64,000 bases of DNA from Prevotella sp. GTDB lineage: Bacteria; Bacteroidota; Bacteroidia; Bacteroidales; Bacteroidaceae. The notes below the pieces were generated by a model, which ran no database searches, was not told the DNA's origin, and worked only from the letters and a program-made list of their open reading frames with translations. The first letter of the stretch is position 1. Each line of letters opens with the position of its first letter. Of this stretch, positions 50,658 to 58,277 are shown one piece after another. Position numbers and translations under genes: made by a program. The stretch covers positions 1-64,000 of the forward strand of contig SUYH01000005.1 of NCBI GenBank assembly GCA_015060535.1, read 5' to 3'.

Positions 50658-51584
50658 ATGGTTTACGCTTTTATCTTTGTGCTCTTAATCGCTGTCGGAC
50701 TCGGCATCGGACTCTATTTCCAGGTGAAGGCTGGTCATGCACAGGCCGATCAGCAACAGCAGTTGCTCACCGACTACCAGCGTCGTGTCGACGAACAGCA
50801 GAAGCTGCTCGACGACTACCGTTCTTTGGAGAAGAATTTTGATAGTGTAGGCGAGGGGTATGAGCAGGCCCTGCTCTCCTACGAGAAGATGGAAGAGGAG
50901 TTGCAGAAGCTCCAGAAGACCAACGATTCGCTGCAGAAGCGCAACGAGAGCCTGAATAAGGAGCTGCACGCCCTGAAGTCGTCCGCCCAGCAGCAAGCCG
51001 ACGTGATGAAGCAGCTCGTTGCCGATGTGCAGACAGCGGCCAAGTCCGCTGCCGACCCCAAACTCGCGGCTGCTGTTGCCCGTCTCTCCGATGTCGACGA
51101 CCTGCAAGCCGACCTGCCTCCACTGGAGCGTACCGACAATATCCTCGTAGCTCAAGTAGCCGATGAGGCCATCAAGGCTTCCAGTATCGATCAGGCGCAG
51201 TACCTCAAGTTTGCGTGCAATGTTGCCCCCGATGCTGCAGCCACCATGCTGTCTACCAATCTCCAGAAAGCTGTCCGTTCGCTCACCCATCTGCTCGACA
51301 ATGCCCAGAAGTTCACCACCGAGGGCACCGTTACCCTCACTGCCTCCGTCGACATGGACAAGATGCAAGTCATCTACGCCGTCGAGGATAGCGGCTCCGG
51401 TGTGGCAGCTGCTGATGCTGAGCGCATCTTCGAGCCCTACGTCAAGCTGAACCAGTATTTCGGAGGTCAAGGCATCGGTCTCACCGTAGCCCGCAACCTT
51501 GCCCGTCGTCTCGGTGGCGATGTCACCTTCGACACCGCCTTCGCCGGTCCCGGCTCTCGTTTCGTGTTGACGCTGCCGATGTAA
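50658..51584 (+). CDS. Membrane-anchored GHKL ATPase lacking a phospho-acceptor domain
   Basis: A 308-residue protein. An N-terminal membrane helix (VYAFIFVLLIAVGLGIGLYF) is followed by a long coiled coil (about residues 28-125, LLTDYQRRVDEQQKLLDDY to LKSSAQQQADVMKQL) and a C-terminal HATPase domain with N box LTHLLDNAQKF, G1 VEDSGSGV and G2 FGGQGIGLTVARNLA. No HisKA/H-box His is visible between them, so it does not look like an ordinary histidine kinase. Position suggests it works with the RsbW/STAS pair; the mechanism is unknown. Confidence 0.85.
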   Translation: MVYAFIFVLLIAVGLGIGLYFQVKAGHAQADQQQQLLTDYQRRVDEQQKLLDDYRSLEKNFDSVGEGYEQALLSYEKMEEELQKLQKTNDSLQKRNESLNKELHALKSSAQQQADVMKQLVADVQTAAKSAADPKLAAAVARLSDVDDLQADLPPLERTDNILVAQVADEAIKASSIDQAQYLKFACNVAPDAAATMLSTNLQKAVRSLTHLLDNAQKFTTEGTVTLTASVDMDKMQVIYAVEDSGSGVAAADAERIFEPYVKLNQYFGGQGIGLTVARNLARRLGGDVTFDTAFAGPGSRFVLTLPM

Positions 51585-51591
51585 TAGCGTG

Positions 51592-52335
51592 TTAGAAGAT
51601 GCGGCCCGTCAGGGTGAACTTCAGGACGGGATAAACGGTGAGTTTGTCGAGGATTTTCGACAGGTCGTCGTCGCTTTTCTTGACGGCATCGGTGGCTAAC
51701 TCGTTGTCGTTCTGATAAGCCTTCATCTTACCCATGAACTGGCAACCAAGCTCGAAGCGGAATCCGACACGATTCTTCGGAACAAGACGGCCGAAACCTA
51801 AACCGAGGTAGGGACGGAAGCTCTTCACACGGACATCGCCCTTGATGTCGCCGTTGTCGTCGAACTCGAGCCTGTAGTCGTTCAGGTTGGCATGAATCAG
51901 GGCGCGCTCAGCAGGAGTCAGGGCGGCAATAGCGTCGCTATGGCCGGTGAGCTCGAAGATCTTCTTGCCTCCGAAAGAGAAACCGGCTGCTACGAAGAAG
52001 GAGCTGCGGTCGCCAAAGGGATAGGCGTTGACTTTGAAATCGAGCATGGTGCGGCTCATGTTACCCTTGATGTTCACCTTGTTGTCGATGGGGAAACCCA
52101 GGTTGCCGACGTCAATCTTTACATCACCGTCGATCTTGATGCCGGGAACGAAATTGATGCCCAGACTGAACTCGAGATAGTCGGTGCAGGGGGCTGCAAT
52201 GCCGAAGCCGATACCTTCTGTTCCGACGTTCAGGTTAGCACCTAAATGGTTGAAGATGCCGCGCTCATAGTCTTGAGCCGACAGCTGTACAAGGCCTAAA
52301 ATGGTCATGGTACAGAGTAAAAATAGTTTTCTCAT
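51592..52335 (-). CDS. Small outer-membrane beta-barrel protein
   Basis: A 247-residue protein with signal peptide MRKLFLLCTMTILGLVQLSA and a beta-barrel pattern of glycine- and aromatic-rich strands (GIAAPCTDYLEFSLGINFVP, YLGLGFGRLVP) ending in LTGRIF. No specific family is recognised. It is convergent with the ATPase gene, with 7 bases between stops, and has its own consensus promoter, so it is a separate unit. Confidence 0.8.
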   Translation of the reverse strand: MRKLFLLCTMTILGLVQLSAQDYERGIFNHLGANLNVGTEGIGFGIAAPCTDYLEFSLGINFVPGIKIDGDVKIDVGNLGFPIDNKVNIKGNMSRTMLDFKVNAYPFGDRSSFFVAAGFSFGGKKIFELTGHSDAIAALTPAERALIHANLNDYRLEFDDNGDIKGDVRVKSFRPYLGLGFGRLVPKNRVGFRFELGCQFMGKMKAYQNDNELATDAVKKSDDDLSKILDKLTVYPVLKFTLTGRIF

Positions 52336-52374
52336 AGTCGTTGAATGTTAGTAATAATGAATTGATATCAATTG

Positions 52375-52406
52375 CAAAGATAGGTAAAAAAATAATAGGT
52401 TCCAAA
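52375..52406 (-). promoter_or_regulatory. Promoter of the small barrel gene
   Basis: On the minus strand TTTGG (52402-52406), 19 bp, TATCTTTG (52375-52382). Confidence 0.85.
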
Positions 52407-52420
52407 TATTTGGGGAAATC

Positions 52421-52452
52421 TTTTGCTAAATAGTTTTTTTTGTGTAACTTTG
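52421..52452 (+). promoter_or_regulatory. Promoter of the first BspA-like remnant
   Basis: TTTTG at 52421-52425, 19 bp, TAACTTTG at 52445-52452. Confidence 0.8.
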
Positions 52453-52462
52453 CGGTGTGCCT

Positions 52463-52619
52463 AATTGAAGAAGACTTAAAACAAAAGAGAGATATGAAAA
52501 GACTATTATCCGTGTTACTAGTGATGATTGCAGTGTTGCTGCCAACGAAATCGTGGGCCGCTGATGGTGTTTCTGAGCCGTATGCTGTGCTGAGTGAGAA
52601 CAATACCGTGCTGACGTTC
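52463..52619 (+). repeat. 157-bp direct repeat, copy 1
   Basis: Covers the leader, start and signal-peptide region of the BspA-like remnant. It matches 55433-55589 at 154 of 157 positions with no gap. The two copies diverge abruptly at both ends. Confidence 0.95.
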
Positions 52620-52781
52620 TACTATGATGACCAGAAGGCGGCAAGGAATGGTATGAGCGTTGGGCCGTTTACTAATGAGGCCGCACGAGGTTGGAACGAT
52701 TATATGCAGTCAATTACGACAGTGACATTTGATGATACTTTTGCCAATTGTACAAGTATAACAAGTACGGAAAACTTGTGA
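52494..52781 (+). pseudogene. Truncated BspA-like surface protein
   Basis: A 95-residue frame with signal peptide MKRLLSVLLVMIAVLLPTKS, then SEPYAVLSENNTVLTFYYDD and WNDYMQSITTVTFDDTFANC. This is the start of Bacteroidetes BspA/DUF285 proteins, which normally continue with leucine-rich repeats of several hundred residues. Here a stop follows CTSITSTENL and no repeats come after. It is therefore a 5' remnant, transcribed from a good promoter. The first 47 residues are repeated at 55464. Confidence 0.75.
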
Positions 52782-52856
52782 ATATCAGAAGAAGTCATCA
52801 TGAAGAGAAAGACTTCGACTCGTCTCATCTTGAATTATGTAATTTAAATTATTTTA

Positions 52857-52888
52857 TTTGCATAATCCAAAATAAATAATTATCTTTG
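52857..52888 (+). promoter_or_regulatory. Promoter of the AAA ATPase gene
   Basis: TTTGC at 52857-52861, 19 bp, TATCTTTG at 52881-52888; the ATG follows 28 bases later. Confidence 0.85.
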
Positions 52889-52916
52889 CAGCTGAAAACT
52901 GATTATAGAAACAGAT

Positions 52917-54044
52917 ATGGGGAACAGAAATCCATTTATACTTAGTCCGGTCATACCCGACGAGTTGTTTTGTGATCGCAAAGAGGAGACGGCAAAGCTT
53001 GTCAAAAGTATCAAGAATCAAGAGAATGTCGTGATAACATCACCGCGTCGTGTTGGAAAAACCGGACTTGTCTATCACTGTTTTGGCCGACCATCTGTCA
53101 AAGAGCATTATATCACGATTTCTATTGATATACTGCACACGACATCATTTCAAGAATTTATCAAGGAGTTAGGCAGCGCTGTATTCAACTCTGTAGCAAA
53201 ACGCAATGATCGACTGATGAAGATGTTTACGGCTGCTTTACATTCAGTGAGCGGCAGTTTTGGTTATGACCCCATTCAGAACTCACCAACCTTTGATGTC
53301 AAGTTGGGACAAATCAGAACGCCGGAATATACGCTCGACGAGATTTTCAGCTATCTGGAACAAGCAGACAAACCATGTATTGTAGCCATTGACGAATTCC
53401 AACAAATTACGAAATATGATGACTCCAACATAGAAGCCCTTTTAAGAGGTCGCATACAGAGGTTATCCAATACCAACTTCGTCTTTGCCGGCAGTGAGCG
53501 GCACATCATGAACGAGATGTTCTTTTCGGATAAACGCCCTTTCTTTCAGAGTGCTGCCCTTTTGCAGTTAGAACCGATCAAACTGAGTGTCTATACGGAT
53601 TTTGCCATTCGTCTTTTTCAGGAAGCAGGCAAAGATATAGAAGAAGAAGCCGTCAATTGGGTCTATCATGAATACAATGGAGTCACCATGTATGTGCACA
53701 AACTATTGCACGATGCCTTTGCAGAAACAGAAGCGGGAACTGTCTGTACAATAGCAGATATGAAAAACTTTTCAGATTTATACATTCAACAGAATGCAAA
53801 ACGCCTTCAGGAACTGCTTACTTATGTCACTGAGCAGCAGAAGGAAGTGCTCTATGCTGTTGCTGCTGATGGGAGTGCTGATCGTATTACGTCAGGGGAT
53901 TTCGTCAGGCGTCACCATCTGAAATCAGCCAGTGCGGTACAGTCGGCCGTGAGAAAATTACTGGAATATGATCTCTTGACGGAGCAAAATAAAACGTACA
54001 CTGTATCCGACCCATTATTAAGAATATGGATTACCCAATCATAA
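52917..54044 (+). CDS. AAA ATPase of the archaeal-type (PF01637-like) family
   Basis: A 375-residue ATPase: NPFILSPVIPDELFCDRKEE (the typical opening), Walker A SPRRVGKTG, Walker B CIVAIDEFQQI, and sensor region NFVFAGSERHIM, with a C-terminal winged-helix-like part (RITSGDFVRRHHLKSASAVQ). Such STAND-related ATPases are abundant in Bacteroidetes, often next to DUF234 or restriction-like genes, and their role is unclear. Base composition is lower in GC than neighbours, fitting the accessory nature of this patch. Confidence 0.88.
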   Translation: MGNRNPFILSPVIPDELFCDRKEETAKLVKSIKNQENVVITSPRRVGKTGLVYHCFGRPSVKEHYITISIDILHTTSFQEFIKELGSAVFNSVAKRNDRLMKMFTAALHSVSGSFGYDPIQNSPTFDVKLGQIRTPEYTLDEIFSYLEQADKPCIVAIDEFQQITKYDDSNIEALLRGRIQRLSNTNFVFAGSERHIMNEMFFSDKRPFFQSAALLQLEPIKLSVYTDFAIRLFQEAGKDIEEEAVNWVYHEYNGVTMYVHKLLHDAFAETEAGTVCTIADMKNFSDLYIQQNAKRLQELLTYVTEQQKEVLYAVAADGSADRITSGDFVRRHHLKSASAVQSAVRKLLEYDLLTEQNKTYTVSDPLLRIWITQS

Positions 54045-54097
54045 ATATGCAAAATTCGTAAATTTACAATCTAATTGGGAAAATTCCCTCCTTTTCC

Positions 54098-54128
54098 TTT
54101 GCCATTCCAAAAACAATGATTATCTTTG
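54098..54128 (+). promoter_or_regulatory. Promoter of the 54157/54330 ORFs
   Basis: TTTG at 54098-54101, 19 bp, TATCTTTG at 54121-54128. The sequence from TTTTCCTTTGCCATTCC to TGATTATCTTTGC is nearly repeated at 55391-55428. Confidence 0.8.
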
Positions 54129-54156
54129 CGGCGTTATGGTAAATATGGTATAGTTT

Positions 54157-54291
54157 ATGGTACTTGAAGTAACCAAAATAAAAGAGGGATTGCCAGGCGT
54201 TTCTCCTGTATCAGCAGCGCATCTATATGAGTCATTTATGGTTTGTATGAATCATCCAACTCCCTGCATATATCTCAATTATCGAATTTAG
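54157..54291 (+). CDS. Short ORF, possible truncated gene
   Basis: A 44-residue frame, MVLEVTKIKEGLPGVSPVSA followed by AHLYESFMVCMNHPTPCIYL and NYRI. It begins 28 bases after a good promoter and ends 38 bases before the next start. The sequence looks like the N-terminus of a longer protein that has been cut short, but I cannot name the family. It could equally be untranslated leader. Confidence 0.4.
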   Translation: MVLEVTKIKEGLPGVSPVSAAHLYESFMVCMNHPTPCIYLNYRI

Positions 54292-54329
54292 TAGACCCAA
54301 AGCAATATTTAGACAAAAATAGCAAAAAG

Positions 54330-54782
54330 ATGGATATCCAAGAATTACATACACAGGCAATGGAACTGGCTGAACAGGCGGATTTCTTGAGGATGCAAGG
54401 TAAGGTCGAAGATGCCAACAAACTCTATGTTCAGTCTCTTGACGCAGAAAGGCAGGCAGCTTACGAGGCACGCGACCGACACTTTGGCGAGCCTACCGAG
54501 AGTGTATTGTTCAGAAGTGCTGCAACTCTAGCTTACGGCCTTCAGGATTTGAGGGAGTCAGAGCGATTGGTTTGCATGGGATTGTCAGGAAATCCTCCTC
54601 AGGAAATAGCCAACGAATTACGTGACCTGTATGATAAAGTCAGTATGGAGCGGAGCTTAATGCAGATAGATAGTGATGTAGACACGAAACAACGCGAAGA
54701 GGTCACTATTACTATACCTACCCAAGAACGTAATTTGCTGAGAGCTCTCGTTAGAAAATTTGGTTGGGCTTGCATCTTTTAG
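54330..54782 (+). CDS. Helical TPR/MIT-like hypothetical protein
   Basis: A 150-residue protein, all helical: MDIQELHTQAMELAEQADFL, then an MIT/TPR-like pair (GKVEDANKLYVQSLDAERQA, RSAATLAYGLQDLRESERLV) and a charged C-terminus. No enzyme motif is visible. The start is the ATG at 54330; the frame is open upstream to 54243 without a good signal. It may be a partner of the truncated ORF before it. The function is unknown. Confidence 0.7.
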   Translation: MDIQELHTQAMELAEQADFLRMQGKVEDANKLYVQSLDAERQAAYEARDRHFGEPTESVLFRSAATLAYGLQDLRESERLVCMGLSGNPPQEIANELRDLYDKVSMERSLMQIDSDVDTKQREEVTITIPTQERNLLRALVRKFGWACIF

Positions 54783-54794
54783 CTTGACTCTTAG

Positions 54795-54832
54795 ACTGCA
54801 GAAGGTCAATGATTTTGCATGCTTTCTGCAGT
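54795..54832 (+). terminator. Terminator-like hairpin
   Basis: ACTGCAGAA (54795-54803), 20-base loop, TTCTGCAGT (54824-54832), followed by a T-rich stretch. It lies 13 bases after the stop of the helical protein gene. Confidence 0.55.
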
Positions 54833-54866
54833 GTGTTTAATTTGAAGAAACTAATCAAACTCAAAA

Positions 54867-55031
54867 GAAATATATCAAAACGAGGCTACGGTTTTTAAGT
54901 CTGCCCTAAGCGACTACTTCTTCAAAAGGGTAGAGGAAGGTATGGACGAACTGGAAGATTCTGGACTGTGAAGTCAGGAGAAAAGTGATGAAATCATGAA
55001 GAAGCACCTTCATACGCCATACGTGTACTGA
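54867..55031 (+). pseudogene. Remnant of a small protein with an in-frame stop
   Basis: One frame reads EIYQNEATVFKSALSDYFFK, then RVEEGMDELEDSGL, a TGA at 54969-54971, and continues SQEKSDEIMKKHLHTPYVY to a second TGA. No start codon or ribosome site is seen. It looks like the decayed end of a small charged protein; I do not recognise it. Confidence 0.45.
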
Positions 55032-55138
55032 TGAAAAGTGCTTGCAGTTACTATGATTGCGGCATGAAATATTCTTGATTTTTCGTGGATGAAATTTAAA
55101 GTGGCGAAGGTGGCCTCTAAGGATAAAAATTGCGAGAC

Positions 55139-55186
55139 TTAAATCTAAAAATTGTTACCATTAATAGTAGCAATTTTTAGATTTAA
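55139..55186. repeat. Perfect 16-bp inverted repeat
   Basis: TTAAATCTAAAAATTG (55139-55154) and CAATTTTTAGATTTAA (55171-55186) are perfectly complementary with a 16-base loop. No gene lies directly before it. It could be a bidirectional terminator or a mobile-element end. Confidence 0.85.
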
Positions 55187-55300
55187 TACCCCATCAATGC
55201 CGATTTAGACGTCAATGTGGCTAACTTGTAAAATTGTTTAACAAAGCATCGGAAGGCCAGTTTTGCTAAATAACGAACGCTTATTATCAAATAAGGCAAG

Positions 55301-55374
55301 GTTATTGGAAATTACTCCGAGAGTATTTAAAATTACTTTCGGATTATTGAAAAATACTTCCGGAGTATTGGAAC
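55301..55374. repeat. 21-bp tandem repeat, about 3.5 copies
   Basis: Units at 55301-55321, 55322-55342 and 55343-55363 plus a partial copy share the pattern xxTATTxxAAAxTACTxCxGx with exact 21-bp spacing. The array ends 23 bases before the promoter of the second BspA-like remnant. Between 54833 and 55300 nothing else is seen beyond the pseudogene and the inverted repeat. Confidence 0.8.
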
Positions 55375-55396
55375 GGTGATTATTTCTTCTTTTTCC

Positions 55397-55427
55397 TTTG
55401 CCATTCCCCAAAAAATGATTATCTTTG
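55397..55427 (+). promoter_or_regulatory. Promoter of the second BspA-like remnant
   Basis: TTTG at 55397-55400, 19 bp, TATCTTTG at 55420-55427. Confidence 0.85.
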
Positions 55428-55432
55428 CCATA

Positions 55433-55589
55433 AATTGAAGAAGACTTAAAACAAAAGAGAGGTATGAAAAGACTATTATCCGTGTTACTAGTGATGATTG
55501 CAGTGTTGCTGCCAACGAAATCGTGGGCCGCTGATGGTGTTTCTGAACCTTATGCTGTGCTGAGTGAGAACAATACCGTGCTGACGTTC
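55433..55589 (+). repeat. 157-bp direct repeat, copy 2
   Basis: Matches 52463-52619 with three substitutions, one before the start codon and two in the codons for Glu-Pro. Sequence before and after differs between the copies. Confidence 0.95.
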
Positions 55590-55834
55590 GACGTGCAGAC
55601 GATCACGCACGAGACGAAGGGCACGATAGCTCCGTTTGGCAATACGGCTAGCAACAGGCACTTCTGGTTGCGCGAGTTGGGCGGCAACGGTCTGCAGAAC
55701 GCGACTAGCATCAAGGCGAACACACCTTATATCATCAGTATGCCGTGGTACGACCTCACGGACGTCAGTTGCAGGGTAAGCCCAGTGCAAAGGGCGTTTA
55801 CATCAATAATGGACAAAAGATTGTAATAAGATAA
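55464..55834 (+). pseudogene. Deleted and frameshifted BspA-like surface protein
   Basis: The frame from 55464 gives the same signal peptide and SEPYAVLSENNTVLTF as the first remnant, then switches to DVQTITHETKGTIAPF and NTPYIISMPWYD, sequence of the kind found near the C-terminus of Prevotella surface proteins. It then runs out of frame. From 55769 another frame reads LQGKPSAKGVYINNGQKIVI and R before a TAA at 55832-55834, the typical C-terminal sorting-like end. The gene has thus lost its middle (repeats) and carries a frameshift. It lies 13 bases before uvrD. Confidence 0.75.
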
Positions 55835-55847
55835 CGGAAAAAGAAAA

Positions 55848-58142
55848 ATGGAAATGAATGTTGACAGCTTGCTGAGTCAGCTGAACAATAGCCAACGAGA
55901 GGCCGTCGTGTATTGCGACGGCCCGCAGTTGGTGATAGCGGGTGCGGGATCGGGAAAGACGCGCGTGCTGACGTATAAGATAGCGTATCTGCTGGCTCAC
56001 TACGATATGGCTCCTTGGAACATCCTGGCGCTGACCTTTACGAACAAGGCGGCTCGTGAGATGAAGGAACGCATAGGACGGCTGGTGGGGCAGGAGCGGG
56101 CTCAGCGGCTGCAGATGGGAACATTCCACTCGGTGTTTGCACGGATACTGCGTACGGAGGCGGAGCGCATAGGCTTCGGAGCGAACTTCACCATCTACGA
56201 CCAGTCGGATTCGCGGTCGCTGGTGAAGAGCATCATCAAAGAGATGGAGCTGGACGACAAGACGTATAAGCCGGCAGCAGTGGCCGACCGCATATCGATG
56301 GCGAAGAACCATCTGCTACAGCCGCAGCAGTACGCTACGAGCTCGTGGGCGGCTGACGACGCGCAACACAAGCGGCCGATGGTGAGCCTTATATATAATA
56401 GGTACGCGGAAAGATGCCGACAGGCGAACGCGATGGACTTCGACGACTTGCTGGTGCAGACGTATGTGCTGCTGCGCGACCATGAGGACGTCCGTCAGAA
56501 ATATGTCGACAGGTTCCGATATGTGCTGGTGGACGAGTATCAGGACACGAACTTCGCCCAGCAGGCCATCGTGCTGCAACTGACCAAGGAGCACGGAAGG
56601 GTATGCGTGGTGGGCGATGACGCACAGAGCATCTACAGCTTCCGAGGGGCTAACATCGATAATATACTGGACTTCCAGAAACAGTATGAGGGCGCGCGCC
56701 TGTATAAGCTGGAACAGAACTACCGCTCGACACAGCTCATCGTGCAGGCTGCCAACAGCTTGATACACAAGAACGAACGGCAGATCAGGAAAGAGGTGTA
56801 CAGCGAGAACGAGAAGGGCGAGAAGTTGATGCTGAAGCCTGCCTACAGCGACCGCGAGGAGGCGATGATAGTATGCAACGACATCAAACGGCTGAAGCGG
56901 CAGGACCGCTGTGAATACAGCGACTTCGCCATCCTGTATCGCACGAATGCACAGAGCCGATCGTTCGAGGAACAGATGCGCAAGGACGGCATACCGTATA
57001 GGATATACGGCGGACTGAGCTTCTATCAACGTAAGGAGATCAAGGACGTGATAGCCTACTTCCGTGTGGTGGCGAACCCCGACGACGAGGAGGCGCTGCG
57101 GCGAATCATCAACTATCCGACACGTGGCATCGGCGACACGACGGTGGGCAAGATCGTAGAGACGGCCAACCAGCACAGCGTGAGCCTATGGCGCGTGATA
57201 GCGCAGCCCATCGTGTTCGACCTGAAGTTGTCGAAGGGTACGCTGACGAAGCTGGAGGCCTTCAAGCAGTTGGTGGACGGATGGCGTGAACGCATCGACA
57301 AAGAGGATGCCTACGAGTTGGGCCACAGCATCATCATGGAGAGCGGCATCAGCAAGGACATCTACAGCTCGAGCAATCCGGAGGACCTGTCGCGACAGGA
57401 GAACCTGGAGGAGTTTCTGGGTGGTATGCAGGACTTCGTGGAGAGCCGCAAGGAGGAGGACCGCGAACAGGAGACGGGGCTGAGCGACTTCCTGCAGGAG
57501 GTAGCGCTGCTGACCGATCTGGACAGCGAAGGCGACGAGGAACTGCCGAAGGTGTCGCTGATGACGATACACGCAGCGAAAGGTCTGGAATTCCCAACGG
57601 TCTTCGTGGTGGGGCTGGAAGAGAATATCTTCCCATCGCCGATGTGTGTCGGCTCGATGCGCGAGATAGAGGAGGAGCGCCGACTACTCTACGTAGCGAT
57701 AACACGCGCGGAGAAGCACTGCATACTGACGTGTGCGCAGAACCGATTCCGCTATGGCAAGATGGAGATGGACTCGCCCTCGCGATTCATCAAGGATATA
57801 GAGCCGAGCTTGCTTAATGTGGAAGGGGGGGCTAGTATCTCTAGTCATACTAGTGCATCTTATAGACGTCCCGTGCAAAACCCAAGGCCTGTGGCCACGC
57901 AATTCGTGGCAGATGCGAAGCCGAGACTAGTGCCCGTGAGGCGGGAGGCTCCGCGCCCGCAGTCGGCTATTGGCAACATCGGACTGGCGGAAGGTAACGT
58001 GATAGAACACCAGCGATTCGGTGTAGGCCGGGTGGTCAAGGTGGAAGGAACGGGCGAGAACACCAAGGCTACGGTGGAGTTCAAGAATGCTGGAACGAAA
58101 CAGCTGCTGCTGAAATTTGCGAAATATACGATTATAGGATAA
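55848..58142 (+). CDS. UvrD/PcrA-type DNA helicase
   Basis: A 764-residue superfamily 1A helicase. Motifs in order: Q motif LNNSQREAV, Walker A AGAGSGKTRVL, TFTNKAAREMKERI, Walker B VDEYQDTN, VGDDAQSIYSFRGA, LEQNYRST, MTIHAAKGLEF and YVAITRAEK. The C-terminal ~100 residues hold the PcrA-type tail (VIEHQRFGVGRVVKVEG). It unwinds DNA in repair and replication restart. The ATG at 55848 or the one at 55854 could start it. A strong terminator follows the stop. Confidence 0.93.
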   Translation: MEMNVDSLLSQLNNSQREAVVYCDGPQLVIAGAGSGKTRVLTYKIAYLLAHYDMAPWNILALTFTNKAAREMKERIGRLVGQERAQRLQMGTFHSVFARILRTEAERIGFGANFTIYDQSDSRSLVKSIIKEMELDDKTYKPAAVADRISMAKNHLLQPQQYATSSWAADDAQHKRPMVSLIYNRYAERCRQANAMDFDDLLVQTYVLLRDHEDVRQKYVDRFRYVLVDEYQDTNFAQQAIVLQLTKEHGRVCVVGDDAQSIYSFRGANIDNILDFQKQYEGARLYKLEQNYRSTQLIVQAANSLIHKNERQIRKEVYSENEKGEKLMLKPAYSDREEAMIVCNDIKRLKRQDRCEYSDFAILYRTNAQSRSFEEQMRKDGIPYRIYGGLSFYQRKEIKDVIAYFRVVANPDDEEALRRIINYPTRGIGDTTVGKIVETANQHSVSLWRVIAQPIVFDLKLSKGTLTKLEAFKQLVDGWRERIDKEDAYELGHSIIMESGISKDIYSSSNPEDLSRQENLEEFLGGMQDFVESRKEEDREQETGLSDFLQEVALLTDLDSEGDEELPKVSLMTIHAAKGLEFPTVFVVGLEENIFPSPMCVGSMREIEEERRLLYVAITRAEKHCILTCAQNRFRYGKMEMDSPSRFIKDIEPSLLNVEGGASISSHTSASYRRPVQNPRPVATQFVADAKPRLVPVRREAPRPQSAIGNIGLAEGNVIEHQRFGVGRVVKVEGTGENTKATVEFKNAGTKQLLLKFAKYTIIG

Positions 58143-58145
58143 GCA

Positions 58146-58277
58146 TTATAAAGCATCATCTTCCGGACGTTCAGGAAGATGATGCTTTTGTTTGGGCAGA
58201 TGCTTCTTCTTGCGAAGCCACGCGGCTTTGCGTGCCTCGTACTCCTCGTAATGCTTCTCTAAGAAGTTATCGGCCAT
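58146..58277 (-). CDS. 43-residue protein coupled to the DUF4270 gene
   Basis: A small basic protein, MADNFLEKHYEEYEARKAAW followed by LRKKKHLPKQKHHLPERPED and DAL. Its ATG overlaps the stop of the DUF4270 gene in TGATG, so it is translated by coupling. The N-terminal half is an amphipathic helix, and the rest is Lys/His/Pro-rich. I believe short proteins of this type occur in other Bacteroidales after DUF4270, but do not know a function. Its 3' half forms the uvrD terminator on the opposite strand. Confidence 0.7.
   Translation of the reverse strand: MADNFLEKHYEEYEARKAAWLRKKKHLPKQKHHLPERPEDDAL
58151..58189 (+). terminator. Terminator of uvrD
   Basis: AAGCATCATCTTCC (58151-58164), 9-base loop, GGAAGATGATGCTT (58174-58187): a perfect 14-bp stem ending in a T-run. 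It is wholly inside the minus-strand 43-codon gene. Confidence 0.9.

Noticed and set aside
55391..55428. Invertible promoter (phase-variable) flanked by inverted repeats
   Set aside because: The duplicated promoters at 54098 and 55397 are in direct, not inverted, orientation, and no recombinase gene is nearby.
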